A stretch of 64,000 bases of DNA from Nocardioides luteus (GTDB lineage: Bacteria > Actinomycetota > Actinomycetes > Propionibacteriales > Nocardioidaceae): assembly GCF_000960475.2 (NCBI RefSeq), contig NZ_JZDQ02000034.1, forward strand, positions 1 through 64,000, in the 5' to 3' direction. Shown in pieces: positions 1-8,144 of the stretch; within the stretch, counting starts at the first letter, position 1, and every line of letters starts with the position of its first letter. The position numbers and the translations under genes were made by a program. The notes beneath the pieces are model-generated. The model was not told the origin of the DNA. It did no database searches and worked only from the letters and a program-made list of their open reading frames with translations.

Positions 1-45
1 CCTTGAACCGAAAACGCAGTCGCCAACCGAGGTTTCCTCAAGGGT

Positions 46-64
46 GGTCTCGACAAGCTCGACC
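46..64. repeat. Short GGTCTCGACAAGCTCGACC-type intergenic repeat
   Basis: The stretch downstream of the xylanase gene contains GGTCTCGACAAGCTCGACC, an imperfect inverted repeat of a kind often scattered through actinobacterial intergenic DNA. Nothing else is visible in bases 1-144: no credible frame and no strong terminator stem. Only one copy of this exact form was seen here, so calling it a dispersed repeat rests on general experience. Confidence 0.35.
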
Positions 65-144
65 AGCGGTGACCAGCAGAGGCCGTCCAGCCCAGCAGGG
101 CCCCGGCCACGAACCCGTGACCGAGGCCCCAAACTCCGCCCGGA

Positions 145-1473
145 TCAGACCGCAGTACAGCTAGCAGTAGGCAAGGCAGTGTTCCCACCCGAGTAGAGCG
201 TGATCCCGAACTGGTTCCCGTTGCCGTTGGGCGTGGCAGTGAGCGTCCCCGAGGTCCCGGAGACAGTGGCGTTCCACGAGTTCTGCAGACTCTGGCCCGA
301 CCCGGTGCTGATCCGGACGACCCAGTTGTTGGTACCAGTGACGGTGAAGACCGTGTTGAACCGGTCAGCCCAGGACTCGGTCCGGGTGACGGTCACCGAA
401 CAGCTCCCCGCCGGCGGCGTGGTGGTCCCGCCGTCGGCGGTGTTGAGCTGGTCGAGGACGTAGCCGTAGGCGAGCTTCTTGTTGCCGGACCCGTCGAAGA
501 GCAGCGGTGTGTCCGAGGCACGCCAGGAGTCGGTGTCGCGTACGCCCCAGACGGTGATGCCGGTGCAGCGGGTCACGGCCATGCAGGCCTGGGTGACACC
601 GCGGAACTGCTCGGCCTGCGAGGTGCCGGAGCCGGCGATGTCGAGCTCCGTGATCTGTACGTCGACACCCAGGTCGGCGAAGTTCTGCAGCGTGACGTGG
701 TAGTTGCTCGGCACGGGGTTGCCGGAGTTGAAGTGGGCCTGGAAACCGACGCAGTCGATGGGTACGCCGCGCGACTTGAAGTCGCGGACCATGTTGTAGA
801 CGGCCTGCGTCTTGGCATGGCTCCAGTTGTCGGTGTTGTAGTCGTTGTAGCAGAGCTTCGCGTTGGGGTCGGCGGAGCGGGCGGCGCGGAAGGCGGCCTC
901 GATCCAGTCGTTGCCGGTCCGCTGGAGGTTGGAGTTGCGCCGGGCTCCGGAGGAGCCGTCCTCGAAGGCCTCGTTCACCACGTCCCAGGCGTAGATCTTG
1001 CCCTTGTAGTGGCCCGCGACGCCGGCGATGTGGTTGAGCATCGCGTTGCGCAGGGCGCTGCCCTCCATGTTCTGCATCCAGCCCGGCTGCTGGGAGTGCC
1101 AGGCAAGTGCGTGCCCACGCACCCGCTTGCCGTTCTGGATCGCCCAGTTGGCGATCTGGTCACCCGAGGAGAAGTTGAACTGGTTCTGCGACGGCTCGGT
1201 CGCGTCCATCTTCATCTCGTTCTCGGCGGTGATCATGTTGAACTCGCGGTTCGCGATGGTCGTGTACTGCGTGTCCGACATCCGGCCGGCCGCGATGGCC
1301 GTGCCGAAGTAGCGGCCGGACTCGGCAGCGGCGGCCTGCAGGGTGGAGCCGTCTGCCTGGGCCGGGACAGCCACGGAGACGACAGCGATGCCACTGGCGA
1401 TCAGCGTCGCGGCGACGGCGGCTCCTCTGGCCAGCCGGGCACGCACGGGTCTAACTCGAACTCGGGTCATCAT
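145..1473 (-). CDS. Secreted GH10 endo-1,4-beta-xylanase with C-terminal carbohydrate-binding domain
   Basis: Hydrolyses xylan backbone beta-1,4 links outside the cell. A signal peptide covers residues 1-40 (Arg-rich start, hydrophobic core, AQA cleavage motif). The GH10 barrel spans about 45-345, with acid/base Glu168 in WDVVNEA and nucleophile Glu276 in ITELDI. A TTTPP linker near 350 leads to a roughly 85-residue Cys-bounded domain (C358 to C439) with a CBM2-like pattern of Trp/Asn/Gly. Two consecutive ATGs are possible; AGGA lies only 3 bases before the first and 6 before the second, so the second (base 1470) is slightly better. The gene is monocistronic, with a candidate LacI-type operator 61-76 bases upstream. 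Family call is firm; the CBM family is less so. Confidence 0.95.
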   Translation of the reverse strand: MMTRVRVRPVRARLARGAAVAATLIASGIAVVSVAVPAQADGSTLQAAAAESGRYFGTAIAAGRMSDTQYTTIANREFNMITAENEMKMDATEPSQNQFNFSSGDQIANWAIQNGKRVRGHALAWHSQQPGWMQNMEGSALRNAMLNHIAGVAGHYKGKIYAWDVVNEAFEDGSSGARRNSNLQRTGNDWIEAAFRAARSADPNAKLCYNDYNTDNWSHAKTQAVYNMVRDFKSRGVPIDCVGFQAHFNSGNPVPSNYHVTLQNFADLGVDVQITELDIAGSGTSQAEQFRGVTQACMAVTRCTGITVWGVRDTDSWRASDTPLLFDGSGNKKLAYGYVLDQLNTADGGTTTPPAGSCSVTVTRTESWADRFNTVFTVTGTNNWVVRISTGSGQSLQNSWNATVSGTSGTLTATPNGNGNQFGITLYSGGNTALPTASCTAV

Positions 1474-1533
1474 CGATCCTGTTCTCTCGATTGAACGGTG
1501 GTCGGTGGTACCTCAGAGCTCGCGCGAACTCGA

Positions 1534-1549
1534 TCGAAAACGTTATCGA
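1534..1549 (-). promoter_or_regulatory. Candidate LacI-family operator of the xylanase gene
   Basis: TCGAAAACGTTATCGA is a 16-bp palindrome centred on CG with one mismatched pair, the usual form of LacI/GalR operators. It lies 61-76 bases upstream of the xylanase start. Sugar-responsive LacI-type repressors commonly control actinobacterial glycoside hydrolases. No regulator gene is adjacent, so the repressor would act in trans. Confidence 0.5.
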
Positions 1550-1665
1550 CATCGTTTTATAGCGTCAATAGATTGAAGCCGATTCGCGTGACATTCCTCA
1601 CACAGGAATCCTGTCGGCACAAAACCCGTACGCCCCGCAGGCACCGACATGCCAGGCTCGCCTGC

Positions 1666-2214
1666 GTGTCCTTCACCCACCGCATCGCCACCCCAGCAGA
1701 CGTCCCGGCCCTGACCGCGATCATGAACGCCTCGATCGCGGAGCTCCAGAAGGGATTCCTGACCGAAGCCGAGATCGCCTCGAGCCGGACCGTGATGGGC
1801 ATCGACACCCAGCTGATCGAGGACGGCACCTACTTCGTGGTCGAAGAGGACGACGAGATCGCCGGCTGCGGCGGCTGGAGCCGGCGGGCGACCCTCTACG
1901 GCGGCGACCACACCCCCGGCCGCCAGCCGACGCTGCTGGACCCGGCGAAAGACCCGGCCAGGGTGCGAGCGATGTACACCGCCCCGGCCTTCGCCCGTCG
2001 CGGCGTCGGCAGGCTGATCCTGGAGCTGTGCGAGCGAGCAGCCGCGGCCGAGGGCTTCACCACTCTCGAGCTGATGGGCACGCTGGCCGGCGAGCCGCTC
2101 TACCGGGCGTACGGCTTCGAGCCGGTCGAGCGGATCACCGACGACCGCGGCGGCGCACCGGTCCCGCTGGTCCGGATGCGGAAGGACATCAGGTCAACGA
2201 TCGAAGGCGCCTAG
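1666..2214 (+). CDS. GNAT family N-acetyltransferase
   Basis: Predicted acetyl-CoA-dependent N-acyltransferase of 182 aa, substrate unknown. The acetyl-CoA pyrophosphate loop is visible as ARRGVGRLILELCE near residues 105-118, followed by a typical C-terminal YRAYGFEPVE strand. The frame is open further upstream, but the N-terminal sequence VSFTHRIATPADVPAL is the usual GNAT beginning, so GTG at 1666 is chosen; no convincing ribosome binding site precedes it. It diverges from the xylanase gene, and its stop overlaps the convergent coiled-coil gene by 4 bases. Confidence 0.85.
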   Translation: MSFTHRIATPADVPALTAIMNASIAELQKGFLTEAEIASSRTVMGIDTQLIEDGTYFVVEEDDEIAGCGGWSRRATLYGGDHTPGRQPTLLDPAKDPARVRAMYTAPAFARRGVGRLILELCERAAAAEGFTTLELMGTLAGEPLYRAYGFEPVERITDDRGGAPVPLVRMRKDIRSTIEGA

Positions 2215-3113
2215 CCCTCGAGGCGCTCGACCTCGGCTGCCGCGGCGTCCCGCGCGGCAGCGGCCTCCGAGACCGCCGCCTCGGCGGAGTCACGCTCCTC
2301 CTCCGCCTCGGTGAGCTCGTCGTCGACGTCGGCGGCGGCCGCCTCCAGATCGGCCAGCCGGCGGCGTACCTCTTCGATCTCGGACTTCACCTGCAGCGAC
2401 CTCGCCTCGATGTCCTTGAAGGCGGCGAGGGCCTTGTCGCGCTGAGCCTCGGCACCGGAGAGCGCGGCCTGCGCCTCCTCGAGCGCCTCGCGGGCCTCGT
2501 CGAGCGCCGCCGTGTCGGGCAGGTCCGGGACCGCACGCAACGGCTCTCGGGGCGGCGGGACGACCTCGGGGACCTCGAAGCCCAGCGCGTCCGGCAACGC
2601 GACCGCGCCGGCCGCGTCCACGGCGTCGATGCCGGTCGCGGACAGCGGGGAGACCAGCAGGCCGCTGCGTACGGCCCGGGCGGCGGACTCGTCGACCATC
2701 GCAGCGGTCAACGTCGACTCCACCTGGGTGGCCACCGCCTCGGTCACCCGCAGACCGTGCTCGCGGGCGAGACCACGCGCCCGGGTCGTCACCGCCGCGG
2801 TCAGCTGGCGGCGCTGCTTGGTGAGCTCACGCAGCTGGGCGGCGTCCATGCCGGTCTGCGCCTCCCGGAGCAGCGCACCCACCGAGATCACCTGCTCCAC
2901 CTGCTCGGTCTCGTAGCGCACCAGCAGGTTGACCACCCACGCGGCGGTCGAGGGCTTCTTGAGCGCCTTGACGGGAGCCGCCAGCGCGGTGCCCTTGAGT
3001 GCCTTGGCCCGCGCGTCACGCTCGGGCGTGAAGTCCGACAGCGGGAGCCCGTAGAGCTCGGCCGCGATGTCGAGCAGCTCAGGGGCAGGTGCGTCGTCGC
3101 TCATGTCCGCCAT
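2211..3113 (-). CDS. Hypothetical Ala/Glu-rich coiled-coil protein
   Basis: A 300-aa soluble protein of unknown function. The N-terminal part (1-190) is helical with a basic patch (KALKKPSTAAWVVNLL) and a QRRQLTAAVTTRARGLA segment. Residues 205-300 form a long heptad-like coiled coil rich in Ala, Glu, Asp and Arg. No signal peptide or membrane segment is seen. A second ATG at 3104 is equally possible as start. It is the last gene of the plsC / flavin reductase / NAT operon, 16 bases after NAT. Similar unnamed proteins occur in actinobacteria; no function can be inferred. Confidence 0.8.
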   Translation of the reverse strand: MADMSDDAPAPELLDIAAELYGLPLSDFTPERDARAKALKGTALAAPVKALKKPSTAAWVVNLLVRYETEQVEQVISVGALLREAQTGMDAAQLRELTKQRRQLTAAVTTRARGLAREHGLRVTEAVATQVESTLTAAMVDESAARAVRSGLLVSPLSATGIDAVDAAGAVALPDALGFEVPEVVPPPREPLRAVPDLPDTAALDEAREALEEAQAALSGAEAQRDKALAAFKDIEARSLQVKSEIEEVRRRLADLEAAAADVDDELTEAEEERDSAEAAVSEAAAARDAAAAEVERLEG

Positions 3114-3129
3114 CTCAGCACGTCGGCGG

Positions 3130-3975
3130 CTAGCGCGTCAGCAACCAGTCGTCGTACTCGGCGGCCTGTCGCTTGTGGAGCTCGCGCAGCGCATCCTCCT
3201 CGACGCCCCGGAACGACAGCCCGAGCCGACCCAGAGCCGTACGCCACTGCTCGAAGTCACGCAGCTCGCGCTCGAAGGCCCCCTCGCCGGTGCGCAGGTG
3301 CCGGATGGAGCGGACCGTCTCGGCACCGGACGCGTCTCGTCGCTGCACGACGAGCTTGCGCGTGAAGTCGCCGTCGGGCGGGGTGGAGAGCCGCAGATGC
3401 GAGGCCTCGACCTCCTCCTGCGTCACGCTCCCACGCACGAACGAGCCGTTGAACGAGCCGTGCGGATCGTGGTGGAACGTCCACCCCGACTCCCCCACGC
3501 GGGCCAGCCGGTAGACGAACCCCGACTGCCGGAAGTGGCCTTCGACCAGCGGCAACGGGTCGCGGAACCCGTCGCCGTAGCCGACATCCACCACCCACCG
3601 TCCCCCAGGATTGGCAGCGGTCGCCAGGCCGCGGATCTCCAGCGCCAGATGGTCCAGCGTGCCGGACGGACCGGTCGCCTCGAGCATCTGGCCGGTGCGG
3701 CGTACGACGTCGAAGCCCAGCTCGGCGAGCGCCAGCGAGAAGACACCGTTGTTGTGGAAGCAGTAGCCGGCGTTGCCGCCGGCCGCCACCCGCTCGAGCG
3801 TCTCCACGGGGTCGACGGCGTCGGGCGCCCGGGTGGCTCCGATGGCCGCGAGCATGATCGAGAGGTTCTCGTAGGGCAGCGTGTCGAGATGACGGTGATG
3901 AAGATCGACGAGCGTCTCGTACGTCGCCTCCGGCCGCCCCTCGAGGCCGAGCCGTCGCAGATAGCCCTCGATCAT
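3130..3975 (-). CDS. Arylamine N-acetyltransferase (NAT)
   Basis: Transfers acetyl from acetyl-CoA to arylamines or related substrates by a ping-pong mechanism. The catalytic triad is visible: Cys72 in GNAGYCFHNN (usual RGGYCxExN), His109 in TLDHLALE, and Asp130 in DVGYG. The 281-aa length is normal for bacterial NATs. Asn-Ala replaces the common Arg-Gly before the cysteine, and the His-Asp spacing is about 6 residues longer than in model enzymes, so specificity may differ. Its ATG overlaps the flavin reductase stop as ATGA, indicating translational coupling. Confidence 0.92.
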   Translation of the reverse strand: MIEGYLRRLGLEGRPEATYETLVDLHHRHLDTLPYENLSIMLAAIGATRAPDAVDPVETLERVAAGGNAGYCFHNNGVFSLALAELGFDVVRRTGQMLEATGPSGTLDHLALEIRGLATAANPGGRWVVDVGYGDGFRDPLPLVEGHFRQSGFVYRLARVGESGWTFHHDPHGSFNGSFVRGSVTQEEVEASHLRLSTPPDGDFTRKLVVQRRDASGAETVRSIRHLRTGEGAFERELRDFEQWRTALGRLGLSFRGVEEDALRELHKRQAAEYDDWLLTR

Positions 3976-4457
3976 CGCTCATACCTTCCGTGCCGGTGGA
4001 CCAGCGGGTCGGTGTCGTCACCGACCTCGAGCGACACGATCTCGCAGGTCGCCAGGACGGACCAGCCGATTTCCTGCATCGAGACCAGGCGTACGCCCGC
4101 CCAGGTCGGCGCGTCGGCGAGCCGCCGGCCGAACTCGGTCGTCTCCCACGAACCCGTGCGGAACGCGCCTCCGGGAGCCGGCGCGGTGCCTCCGAACGCC
4201 TCGGCCAGGTCGCGGTGACGCCAGTGCAGCAGCGACACCACGCCGACGCCGGTCTCCTCGAGCTCGTCGCGGAGGTCCGAGTCGGGGTCGAGCAGGCCGA
4301 GCACGGCTCCGGGCGAGCCGTTGGCCATCATCAGCGAAGAGACCGTCAGCCCGGCGGAGCCGGAGGTCCACAGCGACACCCGCCCACCCAGACGACCACG
4401 CCACCGGCGTACCGGATCCTCCGGCGTCGGGAACGGGTGGGACGAGTGGATCGTCAG
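3972..4457 (-). CDS. Flavin reductase-like FMN-binding protein, probable CTG start
   Basis: A small split-barrel flavin-binding protein of the flavin reductase family, 161 aa with the start chosen here. The first ATG/GTG candidate (GTG 4379, VSLWTSGSAGLTVSS) removes a conserved-looking N-terminus. The frame stays open upstream and encodes TIHSSHPFPTPEDPVRRW. That segment can begin at CTG 4457, which overlaps the plsC stop as CTGA and has AAGGA 6 bases upstream. The downstream junction with NAT is ATGA. The family call rests on LTVSS..ANG and LLDPDSDL. The CTG start is an inference. Confidence 0.75.
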   Translation of the reverse strand: MTIHSSHPFPTPEDPVRRWRGRLGGRVSLWTSGSAGLTVSSLMMANGSPGAVLGLLDPDSDLRDELEETGVGVVSLLHWRHRDLAEAFGGTAPAPGGAFRTGSWETTEFGRRLADAPTWAGVRLVSMQEIGWSVLATCEIVSLEVGDDTDPLVHRHGRYER

Positions 4458-5191
4458 GCTACGTCCTTGGTAGGCCGCGAAGGCTTCTTCGCCGGCTTCT
4501 CACCGTTGGCCAGCTTCTTGGCATCGGTGGCGTACATGTCGACGTACTCCTGGCCGGACAGCTTCAGGATCTCGTAGACGATCTCGTCGGTGATCGCGCG
4601 CAGGATGTAGCGGTCGTTGGCCATGCCCTCGTAGCGCGAGAAGTCCAGCGGCTTGCCGAAGATGATGCGCGGCCGGACGATCTTGCCGAGCTTCTTGCCC
4701 GGAGGCGCGATCACGTCGGTGCCGATCACGGCGACCGGGATCACCGGAGCGCCGGTGTCCAGGGCCAACCGAGCGATGCCGGTGCGGCCACGGTAGAGCT
4801 TGCCGTCGTGCGAACGGGTGCCCTCGGGATAGATCCCGAAGAGCTCGCCGTCGCCGAGCACCCGCTTCGCGGCGATCAGGGCACCCTCGGCCGCGGTCGC
4901 CCCCGACCGGTCGATCGGGACGTTGCCGGTGCCGCTGAAGAACGCCCGCTGCAGGAAACCCTTCACACCCGTGCCGGTGAAGTACTCCGCCTTCGCCACG
5001 AAGCGCACCATCCGCGGTGAGCCCAGCGGCATGAACAGCCAGTCGGCGTAGGAGAGGTGGTTGCCGGCCAGGATCGCCGGGCCCTTGCGCGGGATGTTCT
5101 CGACACCCTCCCAGGTCGGACGGAAAACCGCCCGGAGCAGAGGACCGACCGCGACCCACTTCAAGAACGAGTAGAAGAGCTTCGTCGACAC
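4454..5191 (-). CDS. plsC: 1-acyl-sn-glycerol-3-phosphate acyltransferase
   Basis: Acylates lysophosphatidic acid to phosphatidic acid at the membrane in phospholipid synthesis. The 245-aa protein has the acyltransferase blocks: H45-x4-D50 in NHLSYAD, the GTGNVPIDR region near 88-95, and YPEGTRS near 121-127. The C-terminus is Lys-rich. The GTG start at 5191 follows AAGG-rich sequence. It heads an operon with a flavin reductase-like protein, NAT and a coiled-coil protein. A plsC homologue sits at the equivalent place in Mycobacterium (Rv2182c, from memory). Confidence 0.93.
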   Translation of the reverse strand: MSTKLFYSFLKWVAVGPLLRAVFRPTWEGVENIPRKGPAILAGNHLSYADWLFMPLGSPRMVRFVAKAEYFTGTGVKGFLQRAFFSGTGNVPIDRSGATAAEGALIAAKRVLGDGELFGIYPEGTRSHDGKLYRGRTGIARLALDTGAPVIPVAVIGTDVIAPPGKKLGKIVRPRIIFGKPLDFSRYEGMANDRYILRAITDEIVYEILKLSGQEYVDMYATDAKKLANGEKPAKKPSRPTKDVA

Positions 5192-5277
5192 CCCATCGCC
5201 TTCCCTATTTGCCTTCGACCCGTGAGCCTATAACGAGACAGGTACTTCTACTCCCGCACCCTGTCATGAGATCCGGC

Positions 5278-5283
5278 TAGGCT
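5278..5283 (+). promoter_or_regulatory. Candidate -10 box TAGGCT
   Basis: TAGGCT lies 6 bases before the GTG at 5290, so the transcript may start at or next to the start codon. The spacer GGAAGA could also act as a ribosome binding site if transcription starts further upstream. Confidence 0.45.
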
Positions 5284-5289
5284 GGAAGA

Positions 5290-5778
5290 GTGAGTGATCG
5301 AGACGACCTGCCTGAGGACACGACCGGGGCCTCCGACGACGCCTCCGTGCCTTCGGAGGGCCGGCCGTCGGACGAAGAGGCATGGCGCGAGATCGTGGAG
5401 AACTACGGCGACCGCCCCGCCCTCGAGGACGAGCCCGTCTCCCGTGGCCTCTTCGAGAAGAAGATCGACATCGTCGAGCCGGTCGAGGAATCGGATCCCT
5501 ACGAGGACATGTGGCGCGATGACGACGAGGGCTATGTCCCGCCGCCTCCGCCGCCGCTGCCGAAGCCGACCCCGGCCCGCCTCCTCGCCTGGATCGGCGT
5601 GCTCGGTGCCCCGGTCGCCGTGCTGGTCCTGATCGTGGTCACCCAGATCACCGACCGCCACTTCAGCAGCTGGGTCATCGGCGGCCTGGTCGCCGCGTTC
5701 CTCGGTGGCTTCGTCTACCTGCTGATGACGATGCCGTCCGAGCCCCGCGAGCCCTGGGACGACGGCGCCCGGGTCTAG
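5290..5778 (+). CDS. Hypothetical two-helix membrane protein with acidic N-terminus
   Basis: A 162-aa protein of unknown function. Residues 1-95 are hydrophilic and rich in Asp/Glu, followed by a Pro-rich stretch (VPPPPPPLPKP). Two transmembrane helices follow, about 99-121 and 128-147, with a short polar tail. Start GTG (SDRDDLPED) has a -10-like box 6 bases upstream. The stop codon is shared, in a 4-bp palindromic ctag, with the convergent ROK kinase gene. Such proteins are common in actinobacteria next to plsC and glucokinase genes; no function is implied by the sequence. Confidence 0.8.
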   Translation: MSDRDDLPEDTTGASDDASVPSEGRPSDEEAWREIVENYGDRPALEDEPVSRGLFEKKIDIVEPVEESDPYEDMWRDDDEGYVPPPPPPLPKPTPARLLAWIGVLGAPVAVLVLIVVTQITDRHFSSWVIGGLVAAFLGGFVYLLMTMPSEPREPWDDGARV

Positions 5779-6737
5779 CTCTCGCCGGTCAGCCGGCGCG
5801 CCAGGATGCTCGCCCCCACGACGCCGGCCTCCGCACCGAAGGCGGCCTCCACGATAGGCGGCACCTCACGATGGAGCCGACCGACGAGCGAGGCCTCGAG
5901 GGCCGTCCGGGCAGGCGTCAGCAGCAGGTCGCCCGCGGTGGAGACTCCCCCACCCACGACCAACAGCTCGGGGTCGAAAGCGGCCACCAGGCCGGCCATC
6001 CCGACGCCGAGCCACGACCCCACGGATTCGTACGCAGCCAGCGCGAGCGCATCGCCGCGAGCCGCGGCGGCGGTGACCGCCGGGCCGGTGATCTTGAGCG
6101 GGTCACCCGCGGCCAGCTCGTCGAGCGCGCAGCCGGCGTACTCCTCGGTCTCCACGCGGGCGCGCACGAAGGCGACCAGCGCGTTGCCGGAGGAGTACTG
6201 CTCCCAGCAGCCGGTGAGGCCGCACTCGCACGGCAGCCCGCCGGGCACGACCTGCATGTGGCCGAACTCGCCGGCCATGCCGTTGCGGCCCCGGACGACC
6301 CGGCCGTCGAGGATCACCGCGCCGCCGATGCCGGTGCCGAGGGTGATGAGCAGCGCCGAGTCGACGCCCCGGGCCGCACCGAGCTCCAGCTCGGCCAGGG
6401 CGGCGCAGTTGGCGTCGTTGTCGAGCGCCACCCGGGTGCCCCAGCGTGAGGAGAGCCGGGTCAGGGTCGGCTCGCCGCGCCAGGGCAGATGGGGAGCGAA
6501 CATGACCCGCTCCCCCGCCGCGTCGACGAACCCGGCGGCCGCCAGCCCGACACCGGCGACGGGCCGGCCGGAGGCCACCTCGGTGACTGCCTCGGTCAGC
6601 GCGTCCTCCACCAGCTCGAGCTCGACCCGGCGCCCGGGCGTGCTGCGGTGAGCCGTACGGAGCACCTCACCGGTCGGCGAGACCTCCGCCGCGAGCACCT
6701 TGGTGCCGCCGATGTCGACACCGATGTGCAGACTCAC
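5775..6737 (-). CDS. ROK family sugar kinase (glucokinase-like), copy 2
   Basis: Predicted ATP-dependent kinase for glucose or a related hexose. The 320-aa protein has the N-terminal phosphate loop DIGGTK at 8-13, the ROK zinc site CECGLTGCWEQY, and the second nucleotide-binding segment GGGVS. It starts at GTG. It lies 24 bases after a paralogous ROK kinase in the same direction, so the pair is probably cotranscribed. No helix-turn-helix domain is present, so this is a kinase and not a ROK repressor. Substrate not determinable; glucose is the default for this subgroup. Confidence 0.9.
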   Translation of the reverse strand: MSLHIGVDIGGTKVLAAEVSPTGEVLRTAHRSTPGRRVELELVEDALTEAVTEVASGRPVAGVGLAAAGFVDAAGERVMFAPHLPWRGEPTLTRLSSRWGTRVALDNDANCAALAELELGAARGVDSALLITLGTGIGGAVILDGRVVRGRNGMAGEFGHMQVVPGGLPCECGLTGCWEQYSSGNALVAFVRARVETEEYAGCALDELAAGDPLKITGPAVTAAAARGDALALAAYESVGSWLGVGMAGLVAAFDPELLVVGGGVSTAGDLLLTPARTALEASLVGRLHREVPPIVEAAFGAEAGVVGASILARRLTGES

Positions 6738-6761
6738 TGGATCTGGCTCATCGGCTCGAGC

Positions 6762-7715
6762 TCACCTGCGGGCCAGGTCGGCCGCACCGATCAGGCCGGC
6801 CTCGTTGCCCAGCGTCGCCTTGCGGATGTCGAGCATCGGCCGGTGTCCCCGGCCGGTCAGCTGAGCCAGGAAGGCACGCCGAGCGGGCCCGAGCAGCAGG
6901 TCGTCGGCCTCGGCCACGCCCCCGCCGATCGCGACGACGGCCGGGTCCAGGACGGCAGCGATCGAGGCGATCCCCTCGCCGAGCCAGATGCCGAGGTCGG
7001 TCAGTGCCTCGATCGCGAAGGCGTCCCCGTCGCGGGCCGCCTCGGTGATCAGCGGGCCCTTGATCTTGTCGAGGTCACCCTCGGCGCGGTCCAGGACCTC
7101 GCGGGCCAGCAGGGAGCCACCGCGCGCGGCGGCACGGACGTTGCGCACCAGGGCCGAGCCCGAGGCGTACTGCTCCCAGCAGCCGCGGTTGCCGCAGCCG
7201 CACAGGTGGCCGTTGGGCACGACCCGCATGTGGCCGATCTCGGCGCCGACGCCGAAGGCACCGCGGTAGAGGTCGCCCTCGAGCACCAGGCCGCCGCCGA
7301 CACCGGTGCCGACGGTCACCAGCATCATGTTGTCGACCTCGGCACCCGCGCCGTACTCGAACTCGCCCCACGCGGCCGCGTTGGCGTCGTTCTCGATCAC
7401 GACCGGCAGCTCGAGGACCTTCTCCAGGCGCTCCTTGAGCGGTACGTCGCGCCAGGCGATGTTGGGGGCGAACAGGACCGTCGAACGACCCTTGTCGATG
7501 TAGCCCGCGGCGCCGATGCCGACGCACTCGATCGGGTGCTTGGTCTTGAGCTCCTGGACCACCTCGACGATGGCCGCCTCGATGGCCTCCGGGCTCTTCG
7601 CCGGCGACTCGACGCGGTGGTCCTCGATGATGTTGCCGTCGTGGTCGACGACGCCGCCGAGGATCTTGGTGCCCCCGACGTCGACGCCGCAGGAGAGCTT
7701 CTTCGTCGTCGTCAT
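6762..7715 (-). CDS. ROK family glucokinase, copy 1
   Basis: A 317-aa kinase of the ROK family, probably glucokinase feeding glycolysis. It carries DVGGTKILGG at the N-terminus, the zinc-binding LCGCGNRGCWEQY, and GGGVAEADDLLL near the C-terminus. ATG at 7715 follows the preceding CxxCxxC gene by 3 bases. It resembles the downstream kinase across its length, so the two arose by tandem duplication. In Streptomyces, the main glucokinase of carbon catabolite repression is of this type; whether either copy has that role here is unknown. Confidence 0.92.
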   Translation of the reverse strand: MTTTKKLSCGVDVGGTKILGGVVDHDGNIIEDHRVESPAKSPEAIEAAIVEVVQELKTKHPIECVGIGAAGYIDKGRSTVLFAPNIAWRDVPLKERLEKVLELPVVIENDANAAAWGEFEYGAGAEVDNMMLVTVGTGVGGGLVLEGDLYRGAFGVGAEIGHMRVVPNGHLCGCGNRGCWEQYASGSALVRNVRAAARGGSLLAREVLDRAEGDLDKIKGPLITEAARDGDAFAIEALTDLGIWLGEGIASIAAVLDPAVVAIGGGVAEADDLLLGPARRAFLAQLTGRGHRPMLDIRKATLGNEAGLIGAADLARR

Positions 7716-7718
7716 GCC

Positions 7719-8144
7719 TCAGCTCCAGCCGTCGAGATCGATCCGCTCGACCCTCTCCGAGCGCTGCGCCCATTCCCGGGTCGCATCTTCCTCAGCCCGC
7801 ACGCCATCACTGTGAGCTTCCTCGCCTTCACTAGGGCCAGCACCCGGACTCGTGGCCGCCGCATTGAGCACCGTGGCCGCGGCCTGCACCAATGATGCGG
7901 CAGCGCTGGCCAGATGCACCTTGACCTCCGGGCTCGACTCCCGGAGGACATGAACGGTACGGCACAGCGGGCAGTAGGTGCACTCCGGTGCCCCCGTATC
8001 GAGATGCTCTCCGAGCCCCTCGGCGAAATGGCCGATCCGGGAGTCCTTGGCCCACTCGCCGATGGCCTCCATCAGCCGGCCGAGCTCCTCGGCGGTCGAG
8101 CCCAGCGGCTCATCGGCCCACTCGTGGCGCTCGCTCACGATCAC
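7719..8144 (-). CDS. Hypothetical protein with CxxCxxC motif (DUF5304-like)
   Basis: A 141-aa protein. Its only clear motif is Cys55-x2-Cys58-x2-Cys61 (ECTYCPLC), which could bind a metal. Before it is a short amphipathic region (ELGRLMEAIGEWA); after it comes an Ala-rich helix (SAAASLVQAAATVLNAA) and an acidic tail ending LDGWS. The GTG at 8144 overlaps the ArsA stop as GTGA; a second in-frame GTG lies two codons later. Proteins like this occupy the same place between ArsA and glucokinase genes in other actinobacteria; I recall the name DUF5304 but am not certain. Confidence 0.75.
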   Translation of the reverse strand: MIVSERHEWADEPLGSTAEELGRLMEAIGEWAKDSRIGHFAEGLGEHLDTGAPECTYCPLCRTVHVLRESSPEVKVHLASAAASLVQAAATVLNAAATSPGAGPSEGEEAHSDGVRAEEDATREWAQRSERVERIDLDGWS

